From positions 10,001 through 74,000 of the forward strand of contig JAFFSR010000345.1 of assembly GCA_017163975.1 (NCBI GenBank): a DNA stretch of 64,000 bases. Direction: 5' to 3'. Each line of letters starts with the position of its first letter. Position 1 is the stretch's first letter. Below, piece after piece: positions 1 through 10,086 of the stretch. Below the pieces are notes generated by a model. It was not told where the DNA came from. It was given only the letters and a program-made list of their open reading frames with translations, and ran no database searches. A program made the position numbers and the translations under genes. The DNA is from Anastatus disparis. Its lineage: Eukaryota; Arthropoda; Insecta; Hymenoptera; Eupelmidae.

Positions 1-662
1 AGGCACTTTCGCTTCACGAAACTGCCAACCCATTGAAATTTATTGTTCGTATTTACGTGTACTAAGAAGCAACACAGTATGAGTGGATGTATGAATGAGC
101 TGCGGCTGTCGACCAATGGATATTCCCGTCAGACTACAGGAGTTGTACGTTGATAGTGACTTGCTGACCTCTGTTTAGTAATAAGGGTAAACGTTAGTCT
201 CCCTCTCCGGCGAAAGTCGTGACGGGCAAAGGTCCCGTGAAACCACATGTTGGTTAGGAACTGTTACGTACTTCTACTAACGTAACCAGAGCCAATGAAG
301 GGGTTGAAGTTGGTTCGTACAGGCGCAGGTGTGAAGGATTACCTGGTCAGTATTTCCTTATACCGAGTCCGCGCAGGAGAACTGCGGAACGTCTAGCCTG
401 AAGTTTAGGGCCAGGCGCAGCACGGTACTGACGCCGCCCACTCAATACGGATGACGTAAAACCTTTAGCATCAATATGGCGCGGGCCTAACCCGTAACAT
501 CTTTTCTAGAATCACTCGATGTCGCTAGGGTTGACCACCCGACAACCGCTTCTCGGCTGCGGCATCCTTAACTAGGGCACCTTACAGGCGGGGATAGTGG
601 CTCCACTGCGCCTGGAGCTCCCATGATGGGCGAACCGTCTTAAACCAAGTACACGTTTTAAT

Positions 663-965
663 ATGGTAAATTCTACAACACAAAACAAAAACCAATCAGG
701 AGCGGCTAGTAATAGCCAAAACAATACCGAAGGCCAGATGTCGCAGGCTGATCCCCTAAAGAATACAGGGGTAGAGATCACCTGCTTGACAATTGAAGAA
801 AGATCTCAAAGAATGAATGAGATCTTTTTGCTCATGCAGGCAGCTGTTAGGTCCATGCCTAACATGAACTCGAAAGTGAAAGATAACCTGCCAGAATTGA
901 TTGAGCACGTAGAAGCTCTGAAAAAGGGAGTTTTCGCTTGCTTGCGAAGCAAGAACGGTCACTGA
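663..965 (+). CDS. Element A upstream ORF (ORF1a), coiled-coil-like N-terminal gag part
   Basis: This 100-residue ORF precedes the zinc-knuckle gag ORF. It corresponds in position to the N-terminal region of the single fused ORF1 of element C, before the basic region and knuckles. The first 30 residues are Asn/Gln/Ser rich. Residues about 45-95 look helical and charged and could form a coiled coil. It ends with TGA at 963-965. The next ORF starts at ATG 970 in another frame, so the two could be translated by reinitiation or could reflect a frameshifted single ORF. I do not recognise a conserved domain, and function is inferred only from position. Confidence 0.45.
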   Translation: MVNSTTQNKNQSGAASNSQNNTEGQMSQADPLKNTGVEITCLTIEERSQRMNEIFLLMQAAVRSMPNMNSKVKDNLPELIEHVEALKKGVFACLRSKNGH

Positions 966-969
966 ACAG

Positions 970-2067
970 ATGGAAGTGACCGAGACGCTTCAGGCAAGCG
1001 CTGCAGCTAAGCGGCCCAGAGAAGAAGACTCGCTGGAATCAGGAAACAATTCTGATCCGCGAGCTCTTCTTAAGAAGGGCAGAGCTGAGGAAGACGCAGA
1101 CGACTCTTTTGTGACTGTCCAAAGTCGCAAGGATGTTAAGGCTGCAAAGAAACAAAAGAAGCTGCAGCTGGAACAACAAACACAGCAGCAGCGGCAACAA
1201 ACGCAACAACAACAGCAGCGATCACAGCAGCCTAACTCCAAACCACCAACGGCCAGAACATCGGCAAAAGTGACGGAGCAGCCTGCACAGCAGCTGCCAA
1301 AAAAGAAGAAGAAAAGGAGGAGAAAGACGAAGAAGCGTTCTGCCGCCGTCCTTATAAGACCAGAAGAAGGTAAGACTTACAGTGAGGTCCTGCAGAACAT
1401 CCGGCAGGAGCTCATCCAGAACAGCCCGACGAGTAACATCAAAGGGATCAGAAAAACCAGGACCGGAGATGTCCTGATTGAGTTGGGCAACACCAAGGAA
1501 CTTGAGACCTTCAGTGACTTTTTGAAAAGAACGGTTGGTGGAACAGGCAAAATTAAGGAGATCATCCCCAAAGAAGCAGTCGAAATCAGAGATATAGACT
1601 GCCTCGCAACGGTGGATGAAGTGAAGACAGCAGTAAAAGCTGTTTTCACACAAGCAAATAAGGACCTGGGCGAGTTTAGCGTCTCGCTGACGAACCCCAA
1701 CAGCAGAGAGCTTCGCTTGGCCATCGTAGAGATGGAACAAGACCAGGCATCGTTCCTGCTCTCTCAAACCAGAGTAAAAATCGGCTACACTAACTGCCGT
1801 ATCAGAAGTTGGCAACGGGTTCAGCGCTGTTTCAGGTGCCTGAACTACGGTCATCAGGCGCGTGACTGCCGAGGACCTGACCGTAGCAAGATGTGCTACA
1901 AGTGTGGCAAAGATGGCCATAAGGGATCGGCCTGTAAGGCTACTGACACTCAGTGCATACTATGTACTGAGCGCGAAGTAGAACCTGCAGAGCGAAAACA
2001 TATCCCTGGGTCAGGTCAGTGCAAAGTCTTTCGCGAGACCCTAGACCGATTCAAAAGGCAACGCTAA
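970..2067 (+). CDS. ORF1: Element A ORF1 (gag-like nucleic-acid-binding protein)
   Basis: This 365-residue protein is expected to bind the element RNA and form the ribonucleoprotein. The N-terminus is acidic and basic mixed. Residues about 65-90 are Gln-rich. A lysine/arginine block follows near residues 110-122. The C-terminal third carries two CX2CX4HX4C knuckles (CFRCLNYGHQARDC and CYKCGKDGHKGSAC) and a third, longer Cys/His motif starting CILC. This triple-knuckle C-terminus is typical of R1-clade ORF1. The stop TAA at 2065-2067 overlaps the ORF2 start in a TAATG pentamer. The frame is open throughout. Confidence 0.85.
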   Translation: MEVTETLQASAAAKRPREEDSLESGNNSDPRALLKKGRAEEDADDSFVTVQSRKDVKAAKKQKKLQLEQQTQQQRQQTQQQQQRSQQPNSKPPTARTSAKVTEQPAQQLPKKKKKRRRKTKKRSAAVLIRPEEGKTYSEVLQNIRQELIQNSPTSNIKGIRKTRTGDVLIELGNTKELETFSDFLKRTVGGTGKIKEIIPKEAVEIRDIDCLATVDEVKTAVKAVFTQANKDLGEFSVSLTNPNSRELRLAIVEMEQDQASFLLSQTRVKIGYTNCRIRSWQRVQRCFRCLNYGHQARDCRGPDRSKMCYKCGKDGHKGSACKATDTQCILCTEREVEPAERKHIPGSGQCKVFRETLDRFKRQR

Positions 2068-2069
2068 TG
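2065..2069 (+). promoter_or_regulatory. TAATG stop-start overlap coupling ORF1 and ORF2
   Basis: The ORF1 stop TAA (2065-2067) shares its last A with the ATG (2067-2069) that opens ORF2. The same kind of junction is documented for the silkworm R1-clade element SART1, where it supports termination-reinitiation. The ATG is in frame with the endonuclease domain, and a second in-frame ATG follows directly at 2070. Element C has an equivalent ATGA overlap at 13092-13095. Confidence 0.65.
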
Positions 2070-5000
2070 ATGGGCCGCGTAACGGTCCTCCAAGCCAACT
2101 TACACAGAAGCGACCTAGCCAACAGCCTTTTGACCCAAATCAAATTCGAAACAAAGGCTGATGTGCTCTTGATAAGCGAGCAGTACACAAACTGGACCGT
2201 TAAGACCTGGTTTAGAGACAAGCTTGGCACTGCTGCGATTTACGTAGACCCAAAGACCATCAGAGAAGACGCAAATGGAGCTGAAGAAGGCTTCGTATGG
2301 GTTAAAAGCAGAAACGTTACATACGTGAGCTGTTATTTTACACCAAACTCAACAGCAGACACGTTTAGGCGCCGTCTGGATCTGCTGGAAGACTCTGTCC
2401 GAAGAATGGAAGGTGACGTCGTCGTCGCAGGAGACTTTAACGCGAAAGCGTTAGAGTGGGGAATGCCACTGCAGGACAGCAGAGGAGGATACATCATGGA
2501 GATGGCAGACAGACTCGGCCTAACAGTGCTAAACACCGGAAGCACTCCAACATTCAGACGAGGAGCTAGCGGTACGATTCCTGACGTATCCTTTGCATCA
2601 GAAAATCTTTCACGTAAAGTGTCAGATTGGAAGGTGCTGGAGACATACAATGGAAGTGACCACCAGTACATCACATTTCAAATCCATGATGGATCCCAAT
2701 CATCGAGGCGAAATGTCGCTAGACCAGTCAGATGGAACGTTGCCAAGCTGGACTCTGAGAAACTTGTCCAAGTACTGCAGCAAGGATCAGACTATCTACC
2801 GGACGCGACAACTGCCACCGGAAACGCCGACGCTGCAGAGGTTCTCGTAAAAGAGACGATGAGTCTCATTCACAGAGCCTGTGATGCATCTATGCCGCGC
2901 AAGGGATCGCGACATCATAAGCGTCCAGCGTATTGGTGGAATGACGAAATCGCTAGAACGAGGTCAGAAGCTCTTAGTCTCAGAAGATCATCACAGAGAG
3001 CAAGAAAGAAGAACTCACCAGCAGCAGATCTTTTGTCTGCGCAATACAGAGACGTGCATAAAAAGCTTCGTAAGAAGATCAATCGAAGCAAAGCACAATG
3101 CTGGAAAGACCTGAGCGAAGACGTCAACAGAGAGGTGTGGGGCTTGGCCTACAAGATCGTGACCAAGAAGCTTAACGCCGCCCCCACGTTGCCATTCGAA
3201 GAAGAGACCATGGCGAACATCGTAAACCACTTGTTCCCTACGCATCCACCACTCGAAGAACAGGAGAATACAGGAGAACCAGAAGAGATCCCGCTCTTTA
3301 CAAGCGGAGAGCTACAGATAGCTGCAAGAACGATGAAGAACAATAAGGCACCTGGGCCTGACGGAATACCATCCGAGGTCCTTAAATGCATAGCGGTGAA
3401 AGCGCCATCTCTCTTGTTGAACATGTACAACGCGTGCCTCCAGACGGGTGTGTTTAGCACTCCCTGGAAGATTGCGCGTCTTGTGCTGATCAACAAAGGA
3501 AAGGGAGGTGATCCCCGGCATCCATCGTCCCACAGGCCACTCTGCATGTTGGACGAAGCAGGGAAGCTATACGAGAGGCTGCTTAAACCGCGATTACAAG
3601 GAGCTGTACAGGCGGCTGGCGATCTCGCTGACAACCAGTACGGCTTCAGGAAAAAGCGGTCTACCGTAAATGCAGTAGAAGAAGTAGTAAAGGTAGCAAA
3701 AGAAGGATGGACTGGGAACCATCATTCCCGTCTTATTGCGTTTCTAGTCATGCTGGATACGAAAAACGCTTTCAACTCAGCAAAATGGCCTGACCTCCTT
3801 GCTGCGTTGAAAGAGTTTAATGTACCAGAATACCTTATGCGAGTGATACGAGACTATCTGAGAAACCGTATCCTCCGCTATGAAACAGAAGAAGGCTGGC
3901 GTGAAAAAGACCTTAGCGCAGGCGTGGCACAGGGGCTCGATCTTCGGCCCAGACTTCTGGAACATCCTGTTCGATGCATTACTCAGACTTGCAATGCCGG
4001 ATGGGGTGAAAATGTTTGCGTACGCTGATGATGTCGCTTTAGTCATCTCCGCGAAAAACGTAAACATTGCCCAGCACATACTAAACACGGCGATGGGAAG
4101 AATTTCCGAGTGGATGGTGAAGCATGGTCTCGAAATAGCGATGGCCAAAACAGAAATCGTGCCCTTAACTTGGAAACACATCAACATCGAGTTTCCCATG
4201 ACAGTAGGCACAAACGTGGTGCAGACAAGAAGTGAGGTGACGTATCTCGGCATAAAGCTAGATGCAAAACTAACTTTTTTGACGCACCTAAAACACGTCG
4301 CTAATAAAGCGATAAAGAAAACGTTGCAGTTAAGTCGTCTTATGGCCAATACCAGCGGCCCGAAATCAAGCAAACGACGACTTTTAATGACAGTCACGAC
4401 GTCCATCTTATTGTACGGCTCTGAAATATGGGCTAACCAAATGAGAAAAGAGACGCACCGAAGCGTACTATCTTCTGTTCAAAGGAGAGGGGCTCTTAGA
4501 GTCACCAGCGCCTATCGCACTGTCTCGGGACCCGCGGTGCTAGTCATCGCAGGAATCATCCCGATCGAATTACAGGCGATGGAACGCAAGCGAACCTACG
4601 AACGGAAGAAAACAGAAGATGGAACTGCAATCGTTCAGAAAGAAGAAAGACAGGTGACCATGGAAACCTGGCAAAAAACATGGAATCAGATGGTGAAAGG
4701 CCGATGGACACACGTGCTCATTAGGGAGCTGGCTCCATGGGTCGATAGAAGATACGGGGAGGTCAACTATTACCTCACCCAGTTCCTTAGTAACCACGGG
4801 TATTTCTGCGCTTATCTCAGTAAAATGGGAAAGACCCAGAGCCCGGGCTGCATCTTCTGTTTCGCGGATCGCGACGATGCGTATCATACGTTTTTCGTCT
4901 GCCATCAGTGGAACGAAGAAAGACGCCAGGTTGAGAGGATATTCGAAGCGTTAACGCCAGATAACATTATCAGTGAAATGTTGTCGGCCAAAGAAAAGTG

Positions 5001-5181
5001 GGACGCTATGGCACTATTTGTCGAAAGCGTCCTAAGAAAGAAGAAACCGTTCTTAGATAGGGCAATCGAACTAAGTGCGAATGAGGAGCGGGGAGTCAGG
5101 CTTATACCTCACCATAACCTAGAGGCAGTAGCCGGTCCCATAGATTCGGGTGCGGAGGGTGACGACGAGGACTCGTCTTAA
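2067..5181 (+). pseudogene. ORF2: Element A ORF2 (endonuclease-reverse transcriptase), one frameshift
   Basis: About 1,037 codons encode, in order: an APE-type endonuclease (GDFNAKALEWG near residue 123, the GSDHQ motif near residue 195), the reverse transcriptase (KAPGPDGIP near residue 427, DTKNAFNS near residue 565, catalytic FAYADD near residue 650) and a C-terminal Cys/His motif (CIFC followed by H and C near residues 928-945). The frame is lost after GVAQG at a four-G run (3932-3935). There the expected GxxxGP motif continues in the next frame, which fits one extra base. From about 3936 the second frame is open to TAA at 5181. No other break is seen, so this was a recently active enzyme. 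Confidence 0.85.
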
Positions 5182-5841
5182 GGACGAGAACGAATCGTGC
5201 ACCCAGGAAATGTTTGAGATAGCAGCAAAAGCGCCAGCTTTAGCTGTGGTATGAATGAGTGTCGTTGTAAATAAGCGCGAGATTGAATGTTAGTATGAGT
5301 CAGACGCGGTAGAGAGGATAGCCCCACAAGAGGCATAAGATCCATCTTAGAACAGGAGAATCAAGACTGAAGAGAAAATTATGGACTGATTTTGCTCCTT
5401 TACAGAGCCAGTCCATACCATACCATATATATGCGATCGATTTATGCTCCCCTTTACAGAGCCGATCGCCAGGCAGAAGATAGCCTTTTAAATCATGTTG
5501 CTTATTAGGCATAGATCTATATTATTGGAAATCTGTATATTTACAGAAGAAGTCAGAAGGAAAAGGTCCAAAAGACTTAGAACGCGGTGCCACCCTGAAG
5601 TAATGTGATAAACAGTTTCCGGGGTGGAACAAACGCCGTGAGTGATGATTGGAGAATCTCTTGCACGTCCAGTGACTGCATTTTTTTGCTATCATTAGAC
5701 AGGCATGAGGATCGCGTAATTTTAGAGGTTTGCTAGTTTATCTAGAACCCCTCTCAACCGTCTGTACTCTGTTCCCGGATATATCCGAGCCCAGCGAACT
5801 GACGGCGGTCTGACAGCAGATTTTATTCGTTCAACCAATGG
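5182..5841 (+). other. Element A 3' UTR
   Basis: This is non-coding. It carries two near-repeats of a CTTTACAGAGCC motif (about 5398-5410 and 5452-5464). A stem-loop (CCACCC at 5590, GGGGTGG at 5621) presents GAAGTAATG in the loop. The 3'-terminal segment (GGTCTG, CAGATTTT, ACCA, then A tail) is alignable with the ends of elements B and C. The shared segments are candidates for the signal the reverse transcriptase recognises at its own 3' end. Confidence 0.6.
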
Positions 5842-5873
5842 AAAAAAAAAAAAAAAAAAAAAAATTTTTTTTT

Positions 5874-6808
<935 letters not shown>

Positions 6809-7080
6809 GGGAGTTTTATTTGAGGAGGCCCCTTAAGCAAGTGTTGTCTTCCAGGTTCCGGGCATTGCCCAACCGCTCCTGGGCGTCATCGTCGCATCAA
6901 TGCTCTTTGCAGCAATGCTATAACGAAGACGGCAAATAGGAAGTAATGACCCGAGGAGAAATAACCTCGCAAAAAAACCAGGGACTATCTGACCCGGATG
7001 GTAGAAAACCTGTAAGGGTCCCGCTTTGGGATACAAGATAGGGGTGGTTCCCCGAAATATAAACCACAAACTAATGGAAG

Positions 7081-7677
7081 ATGTCGGATTCAAATACAGA
7101 AATACCCCAGGTGAGTACCCCTTTACAGGGAAATCTCACCTCCGCTTCCGATCGAGTGAAAGCCTCGGTGGGCGGAGCTGGCCTCACGGATTCTGGGGGA
7201 GGCCGAATTCACGTTGACCATATTGTCGCAGGGTCAGGAGACCAGACCTCAGCGGCAATCGTTTTTACTGGAAGGCTAGAGGAGACAACCTCGCATAAAA
7301 AACGCGGAACGGACAGTCTGCAAGTACCAAGGGTACGAAGCGGTAGCCAGAGCAGCATTGCTAGCGTCGGAAGCGCGAAAAGTGCTTTCAGCGACGCATC
7401 AGGTTTTGAGCAGGACGGCATGCGAACAGATATTGATGAATTTTTGGAAGCAACAAAAAGTCAAGATCGCTTTATAGAGGAAATGAAGAAAGAAGTAAAA
7501 ACTATGCAGGAAGCTCTGAAAAAAAACACTAATCTTAAGATTCAAAGTGCGGTGGAAAGATTACAGGATCATCTAAAGCATGCTGCTGATCAGCAGGAGA
7601 AGATCACGGGGAAAGCGAAGGCTCTGCGGAATGCGGTCGACCAAATTCATGATCAGCACCTGCAGAGAGAAAAATAG
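7081..7677 (+). CDS. Element B upstream ORF (ORF1a) with coiled coil
   Basis: This 198-residue ORF occupies the position of the N-terminal half of element C ORF1. Residues about 1-110 are Ser/Gly-rich and probably disordered. Residues about 130-195 are strongly charged with heptad-like spacing and should form a coiled coil, a common oligomerisation module of LINE ORF1 proteins. I chose ATG 7081 rather than the closely preceding ATG at 7074, which opens a different short frame. The stop TAG at 7675-7677 is followed in the same frame by a second stop, so ORF1a and ORF1b are truly separate. Confidence 0.55.
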   Translation: MSDSNTEIPQVSTPLQGNLTSASDRVKASVGGAGLTDSGGGRIHVDHIVAGSGDQTSAAIVFTGRLEETTSHKKRGTDSLQVPRVRSGSQSSIASVGSAKSAFSDASGFEQDGMRTDIDEFLEATKSQDRFIEEMKKEVKTMQEALKKNTNLKIQSAVERLQDHLKHAADQQEKITGKAKALRNAVDQIHDQHLQREK

Positions 7678-7773
7678 GGCGAAGACGCATGCACGCTGAG
7701 GTTCTAAGAGATACTGTGCTTGCTTGCAGTGGTATTAAAAGGGACCGAGGTAGCGTAAGTAACAGCCCAGAGG

Positions 7774-8652
7774 ATGGACGGCAAAAAAAGAGGAAGAAAA
7801 AAAAAAGCGACGTTTGATGCTGCGAATACGCAACCTATCATGCAGGCTGCGCTAACCGATCAAATGCGTCCTTTAGCTGTGAAGCCTAGAATCAGGAACA
7901 AAGAATCAGTAGTCGTTAGAATTTCACAGGGGTCTACATATGCAGACGTCCTTGGAAAGCTTCGCTCGGAAATTAAGCCGCAGGATAGTAGCACGGAAGT
8001 CTTGAGTGTTAGACCAACAACGAAGGGAAACCTAATAATCCAGATCTCGAAAGAGTCCGATAAAAAGGCGTTTGCTGACAATGTTAAAGTTGCAGTAGGG
8101 GATCTAGGAACCATTAGTATGGATGAGCGGAAAAGGACTATTGAAATCCGTGATCTTGACCAGATGTCAACAGAGACTGAGGTACAGGAAGCAATAAGTC
8201 GGGTCCTAAGTTCCGAACACAGAGAACGAAAGGTAATGATTCTAGGACCAAATAGATTTGGGTCCAAAATGGCAGTGGTTATACTGGATGAGACAGAGGC
8301 AACATATCTACTGAAGAAGGGAAGAATCCAGATAGGATTTGTGAACTGCCGGGTTGAGCGGAGAACCATGGTAATAAGATGCCATAAATGTCTGGGCTTC
8401 GGTCACAGACAAGAGCAGTGCCAGGGACCTGACAGGTCTGCGCATTGTTTCAGGTGCGGAAAAACAGGGCATACAAGAACGGCATGTATAAACGATGCCT
8501 GTTGCTTCTTGTGCCTACAAGAAGGCTCTGATGGTGAAAATGTTAAACATGTGGCTGGTAGCGGAATTTGCAAGGTATTTAGGCGAGCCCTGGAGGCCGA
8601 GAAGAGAAAAAACCAGGAAAACTTAAAAAATTCACGAAAAAAAGGTGGATAG
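7774..8652 (+). CDS. ORF1: Element B ORF1b (gag-like, three zinc knuckles)
   Basis: This 292-residue open frame is homologous to the C-terminal parts of the A and C ORF1 proteins. A basic N-terminus (KKRGRKKKA) precedes a region alignable to A from the KTYSEVL-like motif onward (here STYADVLGKLRSE). The C-terminus has the knuckles CHKCLGFGHRQEQC and CFRCGKTGHTRTAC and a third Cys/His motif starting CFLC. It has no premature stop. It is in the same frame as ORF1a but separated by about 96 bp. In a non-autonomous element an intact gag implies selection or recent origin. Confidence 0.8.
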   Translation: MDGKKRGRKKKATFDAANTQPIMQAALTDQMRPLAVKPRIRNKESVVVRISQGSTYADVLGKLRSEIKPQDSSTEVLSVRPTTKGNLIIQISKESDKKAFADNVKVAVGDLGTISMDERKRTIEIRDLDQMSTETEVQEAISRVLSSEHRERKVMILGPNRFGSKMAVVILDETEATYLLKKGRIQIGFVNCRVERRTMVIRCHKCLGFGHRQEQCQGPDRSAHCFRCGKTGHTRTACINDACCFLCLQEGSDGENVKHVAGSGICKVFRRALEAEKRKNQENLKNSRKKGG

Positions 8653-8719
8653 CAACAATAAAATGAAGAAAGGTGAACAAGAGGTTCGATAAGGAAGGCG
8701 CTGCGGCGTATTGGTGACC

Positions 8720-8761
8720 CCACCCTGAAGTAATGCCGAGAAGGCCTAAGTGCCAGGGTGG
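8720..8761 (+). other. Conserved 3' UTR stem-loop with GAAGTAATG
   Basis: CCACCCTG (8720-8727) pairs with CAGGGTGG (8754-8761), and GAAGTAATG lies at the start of the loop. Element A has the counterpart at 5590-5627. Element C (minus strand, near 9443-9490) retains GAAGTAATGC between CCCTGCA-like and TGCAGGCGGG arms. Conservation in three diverged copies suggests a structural RNA signal. Confidence 0.55.
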
Positions 8762-8799
8762 AATAAAGGTCACGAGGTGGATGTTACTGGCCTTTTGCC

Positions 8800-8835
8800 C
8801 GCGTGACGATTGCATCTTCTTGCAATCGTCACGCG
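8800..8835 (+). other. Perfect 15-bp hairpin in element B 3' UTR
   Basis: CGCGTGACGATTGCA and its exact reverse complement flank a TCTTCT loop. In RNA this would be a very stable hairpin. It lies between the GAAGTAATG stem-loop and the 3' end. I see only a weak counterpart in element A. Confidence 0.6.
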
Positions 8836-9084
8836 GTCAGAAGGACAGGGGGTTAGACGGTCCCCTGGGACTCTGATGCCCTGAATGTGAAATGGAGGGC
8901 CATTTCACAGTCAAGGCTGACGTGCACTCAGGAACCCGTCACACCGGTGGCAGGATCCCCTCCTGCACGGCGATAACGCTTTGCGGAATCGCACGGCGGG
9001 CGTGGATCCTGTCGCTGAAGGTCTGGTTTAGGCAGATTTCCCGTTTTTTTACCACCATAAAAAAAAAAAAAAAAAAAAAAAAAA

Positions 9085-9085
<1 letters not shown>

Positions 9086-9153
<68 letters not shown>
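9086..9153. repeat. (TTA)n between the 3' ends of elements B and C
   Basis: This is a short pure TTA tract. On its left is the A run (about 9060-9085) that ends element B. On its right is a T run (about 9157-9168) that is the A tail of minus-strand element C. The two LINEs therefore face each other tail to tail on one remnant of the microsatellite. Confidence 0.9.
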
Positions 9154-9156
<3 letters not shown>

Positions 9157-9589
9157 ATTTTTTTTTTTAAGGTGGTAAAAGAAGGGAAAATCTGCTTAAA
9201 CCAGACCATCAGTAGGGAAAGTCACAGCCTGATATTCAGCTGCGAGTTTCCTCCACGGTTGAAACGGGTTCCTGCGCCTGTCAGCTCGGGAGATGGTGAA
9301 AGCCACAATTAGTGCCTCTAATCACCCCCAGGGCATCCATGACGAAGGGGATCGTCTAAGCCCCCCGTCTCCTCTGAGTGAGAATCAAAGGCAAGAAGAT
9401 GCCATCGATGCGCACCCAGAAGAGCGGTAACATCCACCTCTGCCCGCCTGCAACGTAGAACTGCGTTAGCATTACTTCGCCGCTGCAGGGCCGTCTTAGT
9501 CTACTGTTCGTCACGTTTGTCCGTTCTGTTTTCTCTGTCTAACTCATTCACTTTCACAAACATACTCATTCACACTATCATTTACACTT

Positions 9590-10086
9590 AAGCTCGGGTA
9601 CGTGGGTTCGCTATGCCCAAAGAGCATCTCTACTCCCCCTGCGTTATTATTCATTCCATTTTTACTGAAGCTCGGGTACGTGGGGTTGCTGGGCCCAAAG
9701 AGCATCTCTGCTCTCCCTGTGTCATTACATTCACACCTTTATTACTAAAGCTCGGGTACGTGGGGTCGCTGCGCCCAAAAAGCATTTCTGCTCTCCCTGC
9801 GTTATTACATTTACACCATTCTCTCTAAAGCTCGGGTACGTGGGTTCGCTGGGCCCAAAAAGCATTTCTGCTTTTTCTGCGTTATTCCTTTCACACGCGC
9901 ATGTACACACACTCACGACACACTTAAGCTCGGGTACGTGGGTCCGCTAAGCCCAAAGAGCTTTTTTTTTTTTTGCTCTCCCTGCGTTACGACGATTTCA
10001 CATTCTCACTTTTTCACATTTTTACCTTTGCTCGGGTACGTGGGGTCGCTGAGCCCAAAGAACATTTCTGCTCTCCCTGCGTCATT
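9590..10086 (-). repeat. Six tandem hairpin-bearing repeats in element C 3' UTR
   Basis: Six copies of a core of about 60 bp start near 9590, 9668, 9748, 9828, 9926 and 10029. On the plus strand each starts AGCTCGGGTACGTGG and contains the near-palindrome AGAGCATTTCTGCTCT followed by CCCTGCGT. Spacing is about 78-103 bp because the linkers vary. The inverted AGAGCA/TGCTCT is a six-bp hairpin in RNA. The array begins directly after the ORF2 stop, so it lies in the 3' UTR. Confidence 0.8.

Larger units (their letters stand above)
1..5841 (+). mobile_element. LINE element A, R1 clade (5' boundary not identified)
   Basis: This is a non-LTR retrotransposon with the two-ORF plan of the R1 clade: gag-like ORF1 with three zinc knuckles, then ORF2 with an apurinic-type endonuclease, reverse transcriptase and a C-terminal CCHC motif. 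Positions 1-662 are probably 5' UTR, but I see no match to the GGGAGT start of elements B and C, so the true 5' end may lie upstream. The 3' UTR is 5182-5841. It contains a stem-loop at 5590-5627 and ends in a segment shared with B and C. A 23-base A run (5842-5864), nine T and then the TTA microsatellite follow. Only one clear disabling lesion is visible, so the copy is young. Confidence 0.85.
6809..9060 (+). mobile_element. LINE element B: ORF1-only, non-autonomous R1-clade derivative
   Basis: The element starts with GGGAGT directly after (TTA)n, the same start as element C. The first about 180 bp align with the C 5' UTR (shared blocks include CCGCTCCTGGGCG and AGCAATGCTATAACG). It then has two ORFs for a gag-like protein, a 3' UTR of about 400 bp with two hairpins, and a 3' end matching C, followed by A25 and (TTA)n. 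There is no endonuclease or RT sequence between 8652 and 9060. Both ends are intact, so this is not 5' truncation. It looks like an internally reduced element mobilised by the ORF2 of relatives, a plan reminiscent of Drosophila HeT-A. Confidence 0.8.

Noticed and set aside
3149..4905. Antisense open frames across the element A RT region
   Set aside because: They are shadows of ORF2 codon composition, with no start context or domain of their own.
9590..10086. CRISPR-like regular repeats
   Set aside because: Repeats are long, diverged and unevenly spaced in a eukaryotic retrotransposon 3' UTR, with no cas genes.
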